NCBI RefSeq assembly: GCF_002368035.1
Contig: NZ_AP018223.1
Location: 1-64,000 of the forward strand
Length of the DNA stretch: 64,000 nt
Direction: 5' to 3'
Origin: Nostoc linckia NIES-25
GTDB lineage: Bacteria; Cyanobacteriota; Cyanobacteriia; Cyanobacteriales; Nostocaceae
Shown here: positions 7,749 through 16,475 of the stretch, one piece after another
Layout of the letters: each line of letters begins with the position of its first letter
Position numbering within the stretch: the stretch's first letter is position 1
The notes under the pieces: generated by a model
The model's input: only the letters and a program-made list of their open reading frames with translations
The model's database searches: none
Told to the model about the DNA's origin: nothing
Program-made: the position numbers and the translations under genes

Positions 7749-10085
7749 CTACTCCGTGATACTATCCGCAGGCAAAAAATCTTTGAGCGCTTCCGCTTCA
7801 CTAGCTTTCACTACGGGTAGAGAAACGGGTACTGAACTTGGGATGCCAAATAACTTTTGTAGTTGACTCAGACCTGTCAAATTACCGCACAACAATACTT
7901 GGTCGCCGACTCGCAAATCCATACTCCCATCAGGATAGCGGATAAATTTGCCATCGCGGCGGATTGCCTGCACTTGTACGCCGTATTGTTTGGTAATATC
8001 CAAATCTGCAAGAGTTTTAGCCGAGGTTGGAGAGTCAGCGTTTACCGCCATCCACTGACAAGCACTATTTTCTCCGGGGACAGCTGCTTGTCCCTTAGCG
8101 AATTCTGCTAAAGCTGCTAGTTCTTCATCTGCTCCCACTACTAGCAAGCGATCGCCTTCTTCCAAACGAGTTTCATTACTGGGATAATCGATTTCATCGC
8201 CGTTAGCGCGACGAATCGCCATCAAACTTGCTCCTGTTAAGTAGCGCATATCGGCTTCTTCTAAACTCATGCCAATTAAAGGCGAACCAGATGGTAGGGG
8301 ATACCAACGCTGATTTAAATCCTGAGTTGCTTGGCGCAAATCGTGGGCAACTTCAGTAGCAGAACGTTCTGGTCGCAAGTCTAAATAATGATCGTTGCGG
8401 ATTTGCTGCATTTCCCGTTGGACAACAGTTTGGGAGAAGCCTAAGCCAGTTAATAAATAAGTTACCATTTCTAAACTGGCTTCAAACTCTGGTTGCACCA
8501 CTTCTCTGGCTCCCAGTTGATACAGCACTTCAATATCTCTATTGTGGGTAGCGCGGACAACTAAATCTAATTCTGGCGACACTTCCAAAGCACGTTTTAA
8601 GCAAAGACGAGTACTCATGGGGTCAGGAAGTGCGATCGCCATTCCTTTGGCATGATTCACTCCGGCAGTTTCCAAAACGTGTAAACTCACACAATTGCCA
8701 TAAACATAAGATACCCCGGCTTCGCGCAATTGCTGAATTCTACTTTCTGATTGGTCAATCACTACCACAGGTAGGTCGTGTTGCTGCAACAATTTCACTA
8801 AATTTTTGCCCACTCGCCCATAGCCGCAAACCACCACATGACCTTTTGAAGGTAAATTTTCTGACATATCCCGTGGCTGGTCTTCTGCTAAATAAGGTTT
8901 TAACCAGGGCATGGATTCGGCGAAGTTGAATAACAATGGCACTAATCGCAGCACAAATGGCGTTAGCACGAGGGTGACTGCTGTGGTTCCCAAAATCAGT
9001 AAATATACCCTTCGGGACACTAGCCCCAAAGACTGCCCTTCACTGGCGAGAACAAAGGAAAATTCTCCAATTTGCGCCAGTCCCAAACCAGCAATTATGG
9101 CTGTTTTCAAAGGATAGCGAAACAGTTTCACTAAAGGCGTGATAATCAGAAACTTCCCAACAAAAACTATTGCCACCAACACTAAAATCAATTCCAGGTT
9201 CTTCCACAAAAACACCGGGTCGATTAACATCCCAATGGCAGCGAAAAACAAACTGGCAAAGATATCTCGCAATGGTTCCACGTAAGTCAAGGTTTGGTCG
9301 GCGTATTCCACCTCAGAAATCATCAACCCGGCAACAAACGCCCCCATTTCGATGGACAGCCCCAAATGCTCTGTGAGCAAGGCAATGCCCAAACATAAAG
9401 CTACAACCCCTAACAAAAATAGCTCTTTGCTTTCAGTACGCGCTAAGAGTCGCAACAAAGGCGGTATCACCCAAATCCCTGCTGCTATTGCGCCGGCGGC
9501 AAATAAAGCAATGTACCCCAGGGCTGTGAGTACGGCGATGCCAATAGTTTCTGCCGGTTGGTTGAGGGCTGGTAAGACTGCCAACATCAATCCCAGCGCC
9601 AAATCCTGGACAACCAAAATACCCAACATTACTTGTCCGTGGGGCGTTTCCGTTTCATTGCGTTCCATCAACGACTTGAGGACAACTGCTGTGGAAGACA
9701 ACGAGAGAATACAGCCCAAAAACATGCCCTTAGCAGGTAACGTTCCCCAGGCACCAGTTAACCCGCATACCGTGACGGTGACTAAAATCGTCAAAGCTAT
9801 CTGGAGTCCACCGCCACCCAGAGCGATCGCTTTTACTTTCTTGAGTTCCGCAAAAGAAAATTCTACACCCAAAGCGAATAATAAAAACGCCACTCCGAAC
9901 TGTGCCAGAGTCTCAACTTGAATAACTTCTTTAATCACTCCCAGTCCGGCCGGGCCGACGATCATCCCGCCAATGAGATACCCCAGCAGCACCGGTTGGC
10001 GCAAAAGTGCCGCTAGCAGTCCGCCACAGGCTGCAACCGCCAAAACTGAAACTAAATCAACAATTAATCTAAAATCTTCTTGCAC
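7749..10085 (-). CDS. CPA2 family cation/proton antiporter with RCK domains (KefB-like)
   Basis: 778 residues. An N-terminal Na+/H+ exchanger domain of about 12 membrane helices (residues 1-385) carries the family motifs GVEFS, SLSSTAVVLKSL and the conserved transport Asp region VVQDLALG (D161). A cytoplasmic TrkA-N/RCK Rossmann domain follows, with GYGRVG at 421-426 and an acidic VVVID end of strand 2. Two TrkA-C (RCK_C) domains then appear, around 585-670 and 690-760. The second TrkA-C is unusual for Kef proteins but common in cyanobacterial paralogues. It probably exchanges K+ or Na+ for H+ under nucleotide or ion control of the RCK ring. A 42-nt tandem repeat array lies 174 bp upstream. 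Plasma or thylakoid membrane location is not decidable. Confidence 0.92.
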   Translation of the reverse strand: MQEDFRLIVDLVSVLAVAACGGLLAALLRQPVLLGYLIGGMIVGPAGLGVIKEVIQVETLAQFGVAFLLFALGVEFSFAELKKVKAIALGGGGLQIALTILVTVTVCGLTGAWGTLPAKGMFLGCILSLSSTAVVLKSLMERNETETPHGQVMLGILVVQDLALGLMLAVLPALNQPAETIGIAVLTALGYIALFAAGAIAAGIWVIPPLLRLLARTESKELFLLGVVALCLGIALLTEHLGLSIEMGAFVAGLMISEVEYADQTLTYVEPLRDIFASLFFAAIGMLIDPVFLWKNLELILVLVAIVFVGKFLIITPLVKLFRYPLKTAIIAGLGLAQIGEFSFVLASEGQSLGLVSRRVYLLILGTTAVTLVLTPFVLRLVPLLFNFAESMPWLKPYLAEDQPRDMSENLPSKGHVVVCGYGRVGKNLVKLLQQHDLPVVVIDQSESRIQQLREAGVSYVYGNCVSLHVLETAGVNHAKGMAIALPDPMSTRLCLKRALEVSPELDLVVRATHNRDIEVLYQLGAREVVQPEFEASLEMVTYLLTGLGFSQTVVQREMQQIRNDHYLDLRPERSATEVAHDLRQATQDLNQRWYPLPSGSPLIGMSLEEADMRYLTGASLMAIRRANGDEIDYPSNETRLEEGDRLLVVGADEELAALAEFAKGQAAVPGENSACQWMAVNADSPTSAKTLADLDITKQYGVQVQAIRRDGKFIRYPDGSMDLRVGDQVLLCGNLTGLSQLQKLFGIPSSVPVSLPVVKASEAEALKDFLPADSITE

Positions 10086-10600
10086 CAGTTTTTATATAAA
10101 AATCTATGACTTATTAAACCCAGGATACAAAGTTTTATGTATCTCAGGATAGTTTATTTTGGACATGGGGCATTGAGCATGGGGCATTGGGTAGAGGAAC
10201 GAAACCTAACTAATGATTCTTAATTCACGAGTATAAAAGGTGGATTAATCCAGTTCAGAGGTGGATGAATCCACTTCAAATACTCGTTAATGGAGTTCAA
10301 AGGTGGATGAATCCACTTCAAATACTCGTTAATGGAGTTCAAAGGTGGATGAATCCACTTCAAATACTCGTTAATCCAGTTCAGAGGTGGATGAATCCAG
10401 CTCAAATACTCGTTAATCCAGTTCAGAGGTGGATGAATCCACTTCAAATACTCGTTAATCCAGTTCAGAGGTGGATGAATCCACTTCAAATACTCGTTAA
10501 TCCAGTTCAGAGGTGGATGAAGCGAGTTTTTTAACTCCTACCTCATGCCCAATGCCCAATGCCCAATGCCCAACACCCAATGCCCAATGCCCAACACCCT
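10086..10600. other. Spacer upstream of the antiporter
   Basis: No gene. It holds the 42-nt array and, at 10545-10600, many copies of the spacer heptamer-type repeat CCCAATGCCCAATGC. The antiporter promoter must lie in or near 10086-10258. Confidence 0.6.
10259..10526. repeat. 42-nt tandem repeat array (6 full copies plus partial)
   Basis: Six contiguous 42-nt units (starts 10259, 10301, 10343, 10385, 10427, 10469) and a partial unit from 10511. A degenerate half-unit at 10239-10258 precedes them. Each unit carries GTGGATGAATCCAC, a palindrome with a 2-nt centre, then CAAATACTCGTTAA. Units 1-2 differ from the rest at one block (TGGAGTTCAA against TCCAGTTCAG), so the array has two sub-types. 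As 42 is a multiple of three, both strands show an 89-codon frame; neither looks like a gene. Confidence 0.92.
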
Positions 10601-11581
10601 TTAAACCTTAGGTGAACTCAGGGCATTGAGTAGTAAAAGTGACCACGGCACTTTAACATCAGGTATGAGCGAGGAATATTTTCTCAGTACGGGCAATGCA
10701 GCCGGCAATACAAAACGTAGAGAGCGTAACGACGCAGGGCGATCGCCATTTTCATCGACAATTCCATATTGGCTAGCGAGTTCGGCAACAATTTGCAAGC
10801 GTCCTGTACGATTCATGATATTCGGATCGGCAGCAAGTTTAGCGATCGCTCGTCCGGTAAATAACGGAGTTTCCCAGTTATAACGGTCACTGAAAAACGA
10901 GTTTCTCTGGTCAGTAGCATTGGTTTGGGTCGCTTCAGAAGCAAAACGAGAAAAAAGCTCAGTACCAACAATACCCGGCCAAATTGAAACCGAAGCGACG
11001 TTATAGGGTTTTAGTTCAACAGCCATATCAGCGGCGAGGCGATCGCAGGCTGTTTTACCTACACCGTATGCTACGTTGAAGATATAGGACATACTGCCCC
11101 AGGAAGAAATGGTGCAAATTAGTCCAGACTTTTGCTTAGTCATCATCCGGGCGGCAAAAATACTCGCTACATAGTGGCTACGAAGTCCAACATTGTTGCA
11201 AGCATCCCAAAGGCTGGGTTCACCATCCCAAAAAGGACGCCCATGAGCGTCTTTTATTGCCTTGACTCCTGAGTAAACATTATTTACCAGCAAATCGAGT
11301 TGTCCATTTTGCTCATCTTGGATGCGTTCAAAGAGCAAACGCACCTGTTCATCGTCACCGTGGTCTACTTGCAGGGGAATGCATACACCGCCGGCTTGTT
11401 CAACGGCTAATTGTGTTTCTGTCAGAGTCCCGGAAATATCATCATTAGCATAGGAACTGTTTAAACTGCGACCAGTAACGTAGACAGTTGCACCTGCTTC
11501 ACCGAGGCCAATGGCAATTCCCCGGCCGATTCCCCGCGTTGCACCTGTGACTAATGTCACTTTACCTTCAAGGTGTTTCAT
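10601..11581 (-). CDS. Short-chain dehydrogenase/reductase, DHRS1-like
   Basis: 326 residues from the ATG at 11581 (MKHLEGKVTLVTG); a frame to 11629 adds 16 residues that fit no SDR start. It has the Rossmann motif TGATRGIGRG, NNVYSG in place of NNAG, ISSWGS and the catalytic YGVGK. The pattern LDLLVNNVYSGV, LWDACNNVGLRSHY, YIFNVAYGVGKTACDRLAAD and SIWPGIVGTEL closely follows eukaryotic DHRS1, an unusually long SDR with a C-terminal extension. It is a cytosolic oxidoreductase of unknown substrate. It is transcribed toward the 42-nt array and antiporter, and may be read through into them. Confidence 0.88.
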   Translation of the reverse strand: MKHLEGKVTLVTGATRGIGRGIAIGLGEAGATVYVTGRSLNSSYANDDISGTLTETQLAVEQAGGVCIPLQVDHGDDEQVRLLFERIQDEQNGQLDLLVNNVYSGVKAIKDAHGRPFWDGEPSLWDACNNVGLRSHYVASIFAARMMTKQKSGLICTISSWGSMSYIFNVAYGVGKTACDRLAADMAVELKPYNVASVSIWPGIVGTELFSRFASEATQTNATDQRNSFFSDRYNWETPLFTGRAIAKLAADPNIMNRTGRLQIVAELASQYGIVDENGDRPASLRSLRFVLPAALPVLRKYSSLIPDVKVPWSLLLLNALSSPKV

Positions 11582-11650
11582 AATTGCTGATGAAATATTG
11601 ATAATTACAATATTCCTCAAGATTTTCACGTGAGAATTAAATAAATCAAA

Positions 11651-11670
11651 AGACGCGATAAATCGCGTCT
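11651..11670 (-). terminator. Probable terminator of the TIR operon
   Basis: AGACGCGA-TAAA-TCGCGTCT forms a perfect 8-bp stem. On the reverse strand it is followed by TTTGATTTATTT, giving a rho-independent layout downstream of the TIR-TPR stop. Confidence 0.5.
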
Positions 11671-11786
11671 CTTACGTTTGTGGCGTTGGCGTAGCCCAAC
11701 TCAGGCATCGCATCGTCAATAAGAGCGGATAGCACACCCTTGAGATGAATAAAACTGAGAATATTTTATCCACCAAATAAACGCCC

Positions 11787-13568
11787 TCAAAAACCTTTCT
11801 TCTCATTTTTATAAATCTCTAAGTTGTTACGAAACAGAGCGTTACTAGGATCGAGGCGAACAGCTATTTCTAGTTCTGCGATCACTTCTTCTAACTTCCC
11901 TTGATTGTACAGTGCTAACCCTAGTTCATAGTGAGCGGATGGATAGTTTGGGGCGATTTGCAAACCTGTTTGGTAGGCGGCAATCGCTTGTTCCCACTTT
12001 TCTTGCTTGGACAGTACTAACCCCAGGTTATAGTGAGCATATACATAGTTTGGCTCGATTTGCAGAGCTTGTTGGTAGGCGGCGATCGCTTCTGACAACC
12101 TCCCTTGATTTTTCAGTGCATTCCCCAGCGCATTGTGAGTGTCTGCATCGTTTGGGTCGATTTTCAGAGCTTCTTGGTAGGCGGCGATCGCTTCTGACAA
12201 CCTCCCTTTATTGGACAGTCCTAACCCCAGCTTATAGTAAGTGCCTGCATGATTTGGGTTGATTTCCAGAGCTTTTAGGTATGCGTCGATGGCTTCTGAC
12301 AACTTTCCTTGAGCGGACAGCGCATTCCCCAAGTTGTAGTGAGTGCCTGCATAGTTTGGGTCGATTTCCAGAGCTTGTTGGTATGCGGCGATCGCTTCTT
12401 CCCACTTTTCTTGAGCGGACAGCGCTAACCCTAGTTCATAGTGAGCATATACAAACTTTGGGTCGATTTTCAGAGCTTTTTGGTAGGCGGCGATCGCTTC
12501 TTCTAACTTCCCTTTAGCGGACAGCGCTAACCCTAGTTCATAGTGAGCGGATGGATAGTTTGGGTCGATTTGTAAACCTGTTTGGTAGGCGGCGATCGCT
12601 TGTTCCCACTTTTCTTGCTTGGACAGTACTAACCCCAGGTTATAGTGAGCGTATACATAGTTTGGGTCGATTTGCAGAGCTTGTTGGTAAGGGGCGATCG
12701 CTTCTTCTAACTTCCCTTGAGCGGACAGCGCATTCCCCAGCGCGTTGTGAGCGGATGCATCGTTTGGGTCGATTTCCAGGGCTTTTTGGTAGGCGGCGAT
12801 CGCTTCTTCCCACTTTTCTTGCTTGGACAGTAGTAACCCCAGGTTATAGTGAGCGATTGCATAGTTTGGGTCGATTTGCAGAGCTTCTTGGTAGGCGGCG
12901 ATCGCTTCTTCTAATTTCCCTTGAGCCGACAGCACATTCCCCAGCGCATTGTGAGCGTATACAGAGTTTGGGTCAAGGGTTAGGGCTTCTTTATATTTTA
13001 GGGCTGCTTCCTCTAACTTTTTATCTTCGCGCAAACGATCGGCTTGGTTAATCAGGCTTGTGACTTGATATTGAGGTTTTTCCAGTTCTTGTGTTGTTTG
13101 CTTAGAGGGTGAGGAATTGGAGTTTGCAACTAATTGTACTGCCTCCCTAATTCCCTTGATAACTTCTAAGAATGCCTCATCTCGGTCGTTCCAGCTTTTT
13201 ATCGGTTTGCGATTACTAGGTAGTGGGGACAGTTGATTAATGGGGGGAGTTTCCCAATCCGCGTAGCGTAGCAACACTGGGATAACACGAGCTTTTCCGG
13301 TTGCATTCTGCTCTAATGCTCGTGTCAGTTCAACTGTCCAGTGATAATCAGAATTTATGAAATCAGGGCTAATTAGCAATAAGATCAGCCCAGCTTGGTT
13401 TAAATGCTCATCTATTTCGCCTTTGATTTCTTGCCCAGGAATAATTTTGCGATCGTGCCAACTTGTAATAATCTTTTCTCGACGCAAAGACGCTAGATGA
13501 ATATCTAACTCTTCGCGCAGTTCTTCATCTTTTTGATGGTAAGAAATAAAAACTTCAATAGATTTCAT
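11787..13568 (-). CDS. TIR domain-TPR repeat protein
   Basis: 593 residues. The N-terminal TIR domain (1-150) has EVFISYHQKDEE, a WHDR--IPGQ BB-loop region, LILLLISPDFINSDY and the putative NADase glutamate E80 in HWTVELTRAL. A charged linker runs to about 195. Eleven complete and two partial 34-residue TPRs then continue to the end, nearly identical to one another (AHYNLGLVLSKQEKWEQAIA type). Bacterial TIR domains commonly cleave NAD+ or make cyclic ADP-ribose signals, with C-terminal repeats acting as sensor or scaffold; function here is inferred. It starts 36 bp after the stop of the other TIR gene, in the same direction, so they form one operon. The TPR-coding DNA is a 102-nt repeat prone to recombination. 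Confidence 0.88.
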   Translation of the reverse strand: MKSIEVFISYHQKDEELREELDIHLASLRREKIITSWHDRKIIPGQEIKGEIDEHLNQAGLILLLISPDFINSDYHWTVELTRALEQNATGKARVIPVLLRYADWETPPINQLSPLPSNRKPIKSWNDRDEAFLEVIKGIREAVQLVANSNSSPSKQTTQELEKPQYQVTSLINQADRLREDKKLEEAALKYKEALTLDPNSVYAHNALGNVLSAQGKLEEAIAAYQEALQIDPNYAIAHYNLGLLLSKQEKWEEAIAAYQKALEIDPNDASAHNALGNALSAQGKLEEAIAPYQQALQIDPNYVYAHYNLGLVLSKQEKWEQAIAAYQTGLQIDPNYPSAHYELGLALSAKGKLEEAIAAYQKALKIDPKFVYAHYELGLALSAQEKWEEAIAAYQQALEIDPNYAGTHYNLGNALSAQGKLSEAIDAYLKALEINPNHAGTYYKLGLGLSNKGRLSEAIAAYQEALKIDPNDADTHNALGNALKNQGRLSEAIAAYQQALQIEPNYVYAHYNLGLVLSKQEKWEQAIAAYQTGLQIAPNYPSAHYELGLALYNQGKLEEVIAELEIAVRLDPSNALFRNNLEIYKNEKKGF

Positions 13569-13604
13569 TGTGATATTGCAAGACCTGACTGTTTTAAAAG
13601 AAAA

Positions 13605-14348
13605 CTACAAAAGCTTTTGCTCTATTTCCTCAAGCTGTCGATCTAACCTATTCTGTTCTGTTTGGTTTTTCTGAATTTCCGCTTCTAGCTTGAATTTTGT
13701 AGCGACATCCGTTTCAATGACGTATGCTTGGCGCAACCGTCCCAATATTTCGCTCACCTGGTCGTACTGTTCTTGGACTGAATCTCGTTCTTGTTCCAAT
13801 CTTCGACGCTGGCCATCTGTTAATCTCCTACTTGTTTGAGAAGGAGTGGAAGCTGTAGGTGTAGTATTTTGAGAAGTGGTTGACGAAGAAGTTTTTGATT
13901 TCGCGATTTCTTCAACTACTCTACGAATTCCTTTAACTACATTTACAAAAGCCTCATCTTGGTCTTGCCACTTTGTGATTGGTAGAGCCTTTTTAGGCAG
14001 TGCTTCTAGTTTTCCGAAAGGCGCACCATTCCAGTCTGACGGCTTAAGAATAATGGGGATTACACGAGCTTGTCGTGTTTCATGTCGCTCCATTGCTCGT
14101 GTCATTTCTTTGTCATAGCAGTAATCTGAAGCCAGGAAGTTAGCACTGACGAGTAGCAGAATGATGTCTGCAACTTCAAGATTGTCATCGATCGCATTTG
14201 CCCATTCAGTACCAGCACTAATTTCGCGATCGTGCCAAGCTTCGATAATTCCTTGACGTTTCATCATAACCAGATGAGTAGCCAACTCGTCGCGCAACGC
14301 TTCATCTTTATGGGAGTAGGAAAAAAATACTTTAACTGGATTAGACAT
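13605..14348 (-). CDS. TIR domain protein with C-terminal coiled coil
   Basis: 247 residues. The TIR domain (1-150) starts VKVFFSYSHKDEALRDEL and keeps WHDREISAGTEW, IILLLVSANFLASDY and the putative catalytic E81 in CYDKEMTRAM. After a Ser/Thr/Gln-rich linker (151-175) comes a helical module, RLTDGQRRRLEQERDSVQEQY then EILGRLRQAYVIETD and KFKLEAEIQKNQTEQNRLD. This module recurs C-terminally in cyanobacterial TIR, CHAT and NACHT proteins and may be an adaptor of the effector-associated type. It is the first gene of the two-gene TIR operon and shares about the same TIR layout as its neighbour, so an ancient duplication is likely. A role in NAD-depletion defence or signalling is inference. Confidence 0.88.
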   Translation of the reverse strand: MSNPVKVFFSYSHKDEALRDELATHLVMMKRQGIIEAWHDREISAGTEWANAIDDNLEVADIILLLVSANFLASDYCYDKEMTRAMERHETRQARVIPIILKPSDWNGAPFGKLEALPKKALPITKWQDQDEAFVNVVKGIRRVVEEIAKSKTSSSTTSQNTTPTASTPSQTSRRLTDGQRRRLEQERDSVQEQYDQVSEILGRLRQAYVIETDVATKFKLEAEIQKNQTEQNRLDRQLEEIEQKLL

Positions 14349-14656
14349 ATTCTTGAATTTACTTGATTAAATAGCTGTATAGGAGTATGTAAGTTAATTT
14401 ACAAAAATCAAAGTCTAAACAAAAGACTACCAGAATATCAAGTTAAAGATAATGACCAAGTACTTTTTATATTTTTACAACTACTATAGGTGCAATTTTT
14501 GTATTCAAAGGTGCAACTTTGAGGTTCAAAGCCGCAACTTCGAGGGTTAAAGGCGCAACTTTGAGGCTTAAAAGTCAACCGGTTACTGCGGTGGGCTGCG
14601 CCAACGCCTTTCTAACTCGACAATTCGAGTTCTAACCTTGATAGATCGTGTTCTAA
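14349..14656. other. Spacer between Uma2 and TIR operon
   Basis: No gene. It holds the 21-nt repeats and, at 14610-14655, alternating CTAACTCGA/TTCGAGTTC-like words. The TIR operon promoter is expected here. Confidence 0.5.
14491..14574. repeat. Four 21-nt direct repeats upstream of the TIR operon
   Basis: Four contiguous imperfect 21-nt units beginning at 14491, 14512, 14533 and 14554. The last three share GCAACTT-GAGG. They lie about 145-225 bp upstream of the first TIR gene start, in a position where an operator could sit. Confidence 0.7.
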
Positions 14657-15226
14657 TTACGAATTATGAATTGGTCTGAGCCAACTAAAAACCTGCTCAA
14701 CTGTCAAATCTAGTTCTAAAAACTTTGGTGTGGGAAGGCGATTATTACCTATTAACTCAACTGGTTCCTGTCCTGGAATAAATGCTAAAATTAATCGCTC
14801 CTCTGGGTCGATTAACCATCCTAATTGAGTACCATATTTAAGACAGTGCAAAATATTGCTTATAACTTTAGTAGCTCTCTGCTCAGGTGAGAGAATTTCG
14901 ACAGTCCAGTCAGGATAAATTTCAAAAGCATTCGGTACTTCGCCATCAGCTTCAAAAGGAATTCTTTCCCAAATGAAGACAGCAGCATCGGGAACAATAG
15001 AACGTCCACCAAAAGTACAGCGTAGTTCTGGAAAGGCAAGGGCAATTTGTGGTGTTTCTGCAACTTGATTTACAGCATCACAAAACTTCAGTTGCAAGCG
15101 AGAGTGTTTACCAGCAGGCATAGGTTTTTGATAAATTTGACCGTCGATAAATTCACTAGCAGGCTGCGTTTCTGGCAGTTTAAGAAATTCTTCGAGCGTA
15201 ATAAACGGAGGAATCGCTGTTGTCAT
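14657..15226 (-). CDS. Uma2 family putative endonuclease (DUF820)
   Basis: 189 residues. A PD-(D/E)XK-like protein of the Uma2 family, hugely expanded in cyanobacteria. Visible features are the N-terminal TLEEFLKLPETQPASEFIDG strand, HSRLQLKF, a PDAAVF motif supplying the first acidic residue, and WTVEILSP supplying the second. The helix I--LHCLKYGTQLGWLIDPE with the distal RLILAFIPGQEP ending is also present. Length is normal for the family. Nuclease activity has been proposed from the fold; biological targets are unknown. It is next to the TIR operon and co-directional, but separated by 308 bp, so co-transcription is uncertain. Confidence 0.88.
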   Translation of the reverse strand: MTTAIPPFITLEEFLKLPETQPASEFIDGQIYQKPMPAGKHSRLQLKFCDAVNQVAETPQIALAFPELRCTFGGRSIVPDAAVFIWERIPFEADGEVPNAFEIYPDWTVEILSPEQRATKVISNILHCLKYGTQLGWLIDPEERLILAFIPGQEPVELIGNNRLPTPKFLELDLTVEQVFSWLRPIHNS

Positions 15227-15260
15227 CGCCTTAACTTCAGTATCATGAGTATGAGTTGAA

Positions 15261-15443
15261 GAATTCAGAATTCAGGAGTCAGAATATTTGGAGGTGAGTT
15301 ATTGTAACTCCCACTGCATTTTTGACCGCTTAATATGCATATTAGCTCAGTGGTTAAACCCACTTATTCATCTAGCAGCCTCCTATTCATTCTGAATTCT
15401 GACTCCTGAATTCTGACTCCTAAATTCTGACTCCTGAATTCTC
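15261..15443. repeat. GAATTCTGACTCCT repeats, inverted around a short spacer
   Basis: A 14-nt unit (GAATTCTGACTCCT) runs three times from 15394 and then a partial. Its inverse (GAATTCAGGAGTCAGAAT) lies at 15268-15285. The tandem part overlaps the last codons and stop of the ureohydrolase gene. Confidence 0.8.
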
Positions 15444-16475
15444 CAGAGATAAATCCATCAAATTCGCTAGCTTATAAACTACCCGCGCCCCAACATTTCC
15501 ATCCCACTCTCCGTCGCCGACTTCGCAGATATCAAAGCCAATAATCTTTCTACCACTATTTACCAATTCCCGAAATAGACAAAACGCTTGCTCTAATTCC
15601 AAACCACCTGGAACTGGAGTACCCGTACTCGGACAAAGTTTTGGATCTAAACCATCGGCGTCAAAGCTAACATAAACATACTCAGGTAAATGGTTGATAA
15701 TTTCTCGACATAAATCAATCCAAGTTGCGCCAGAGTAAAGTTTTTGCTTGATAGCAGGATCGTAATAAGCAATAATCCGATCGTCAGATTTGTCGATCGC
15801 CTGAACTTCATCATGCGAAATATCACGTAAACCAACTTGCACTAATTTGGAAATTTGTGGTATTTTCATTGCATTAAACATGATCGACGCGTGAGAAAAC
15901 TCAAATCCCTCATAGGCGTCGCGTAAATCTGCGTGCGCGTCAATGTGCAAAATCCCATAATTTGGGTATTTAGCTGCTAATGCTTGGAAAAAACCTAAAG
16001 GTGAACTGTGATCTCCTCCAATGACTGCAACTCGTTTACCATCGTTAATTGCTTGCTGACAACTCTCAAACAACCATTCATTCACTTGTTGACAAGCATG
16101 ATTTATTTCTATAAGTACAGGTGTTAAATCTGGTGTATCGGAGAGTTCTTTACCTTGAGCTAATCTTTCGATAATTTTTCCTGCCAAGGTACGATAATAT
16201 TTGTTCTTTTCTAAAATATCCTGAGGGATTTCCACCATGAAAATTCCCTGCTTCCAGCCATCAGGGCGATCGAAATCAAATAAATCTAATTGAGTCGAAG
16301 CGTCTAGAATCCGCTGTGGCCCGTTAGCTGTACCTGCACCATAGGAAACAGTGACTTCCCACGGTACGCCAAAGACAATCAACTTTGCAGACTCGTAATC
16401 GAATGGTAAACCCAAAAGGTTGCCATTTATTTCACCTACGCCACTGGGATTGTAGTCTTGTAATTGATTAATCAT
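15420..16475 (-). CDS. Ureohydrolase (agmatinase/arginase family)
   Basis: 351 residues. A binuclear-metal hydrolase of the arginase-agmatinase fold that releases urea from a guanidino compound. Metal ligands are visible in GGDHSSP, HIDAHADLRDAYEG and SFDADGLDP, followed by CPSTGTPVPGGL and GFDICEVGDGEWDGNVGA. The N-terminal extension up to VFGVPWEVTVSYGAGTANGP is longer than in E. coli SpeB and resembles the cyanobacterial subgroup that includes agmatinase-like enzymes and the nickel-dependent guanidine hydrolase. Substrate is therefore left open. No guanidine-riboswitch-like element was recognised upstream. The last residues (ENSGVRI) and the stop are encoded by the spacer repeat GAATTCAGGAGTC, so the C terminus has been rewritten by repeat sequence. 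Confidence 0.87.
   Translation of the reverse strand: MINQLQDYNPSGVGEINGNLLGLPFDYESAKLIVFGVPWEVTVSYGAGTANGPQRILDASTQLDLFDFDRPDGWKQGIFMVEIPQDILEKNKYYRTLAGKIIERLAQGKELSDTPDLTPVLIEINHACQQVNEWLFESCQQAINDGKRVAVIGGDHSSPLGFFQALAAKYPNYGILHIDAHADLRDAYEGFEFSHASIMFNAMKIPQISKLVQVGLRDISHDEVQAIDKSDDRIIAYYDPAIKQKLYSGATWIDLCREIINHLPEYVYVSFDADGLDPKLCPSTGTPVPGGLELEQAFCLFRELVNSGRKIIGFDICEVGDGEWDGNVGARVVYKLANLMDLSLENSGVRI

Noticed and set aside
7863..9921. Forward frames opposite the antiporter gene
   Set aside because: Antisense shadows of a strongly conserved gene.
10259..10526. CRISPR array
   Set aside because: Units are contiguous 42-mers with no unique spacers, and no cas gene is present.
10220..10534. 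Two overlapping 89-codon frames, one on each strand, in the 42-nt array
   Set aside because: They exist only because the repeat length is a multiple of three; peptides are pure repeats without a ribosome site or family match.
11912..13051. Forward frames opposite the TIR-TPR gene with repeated RRSLL peptides
   Set aside because: Mirror images of the TPR-coding repeat.
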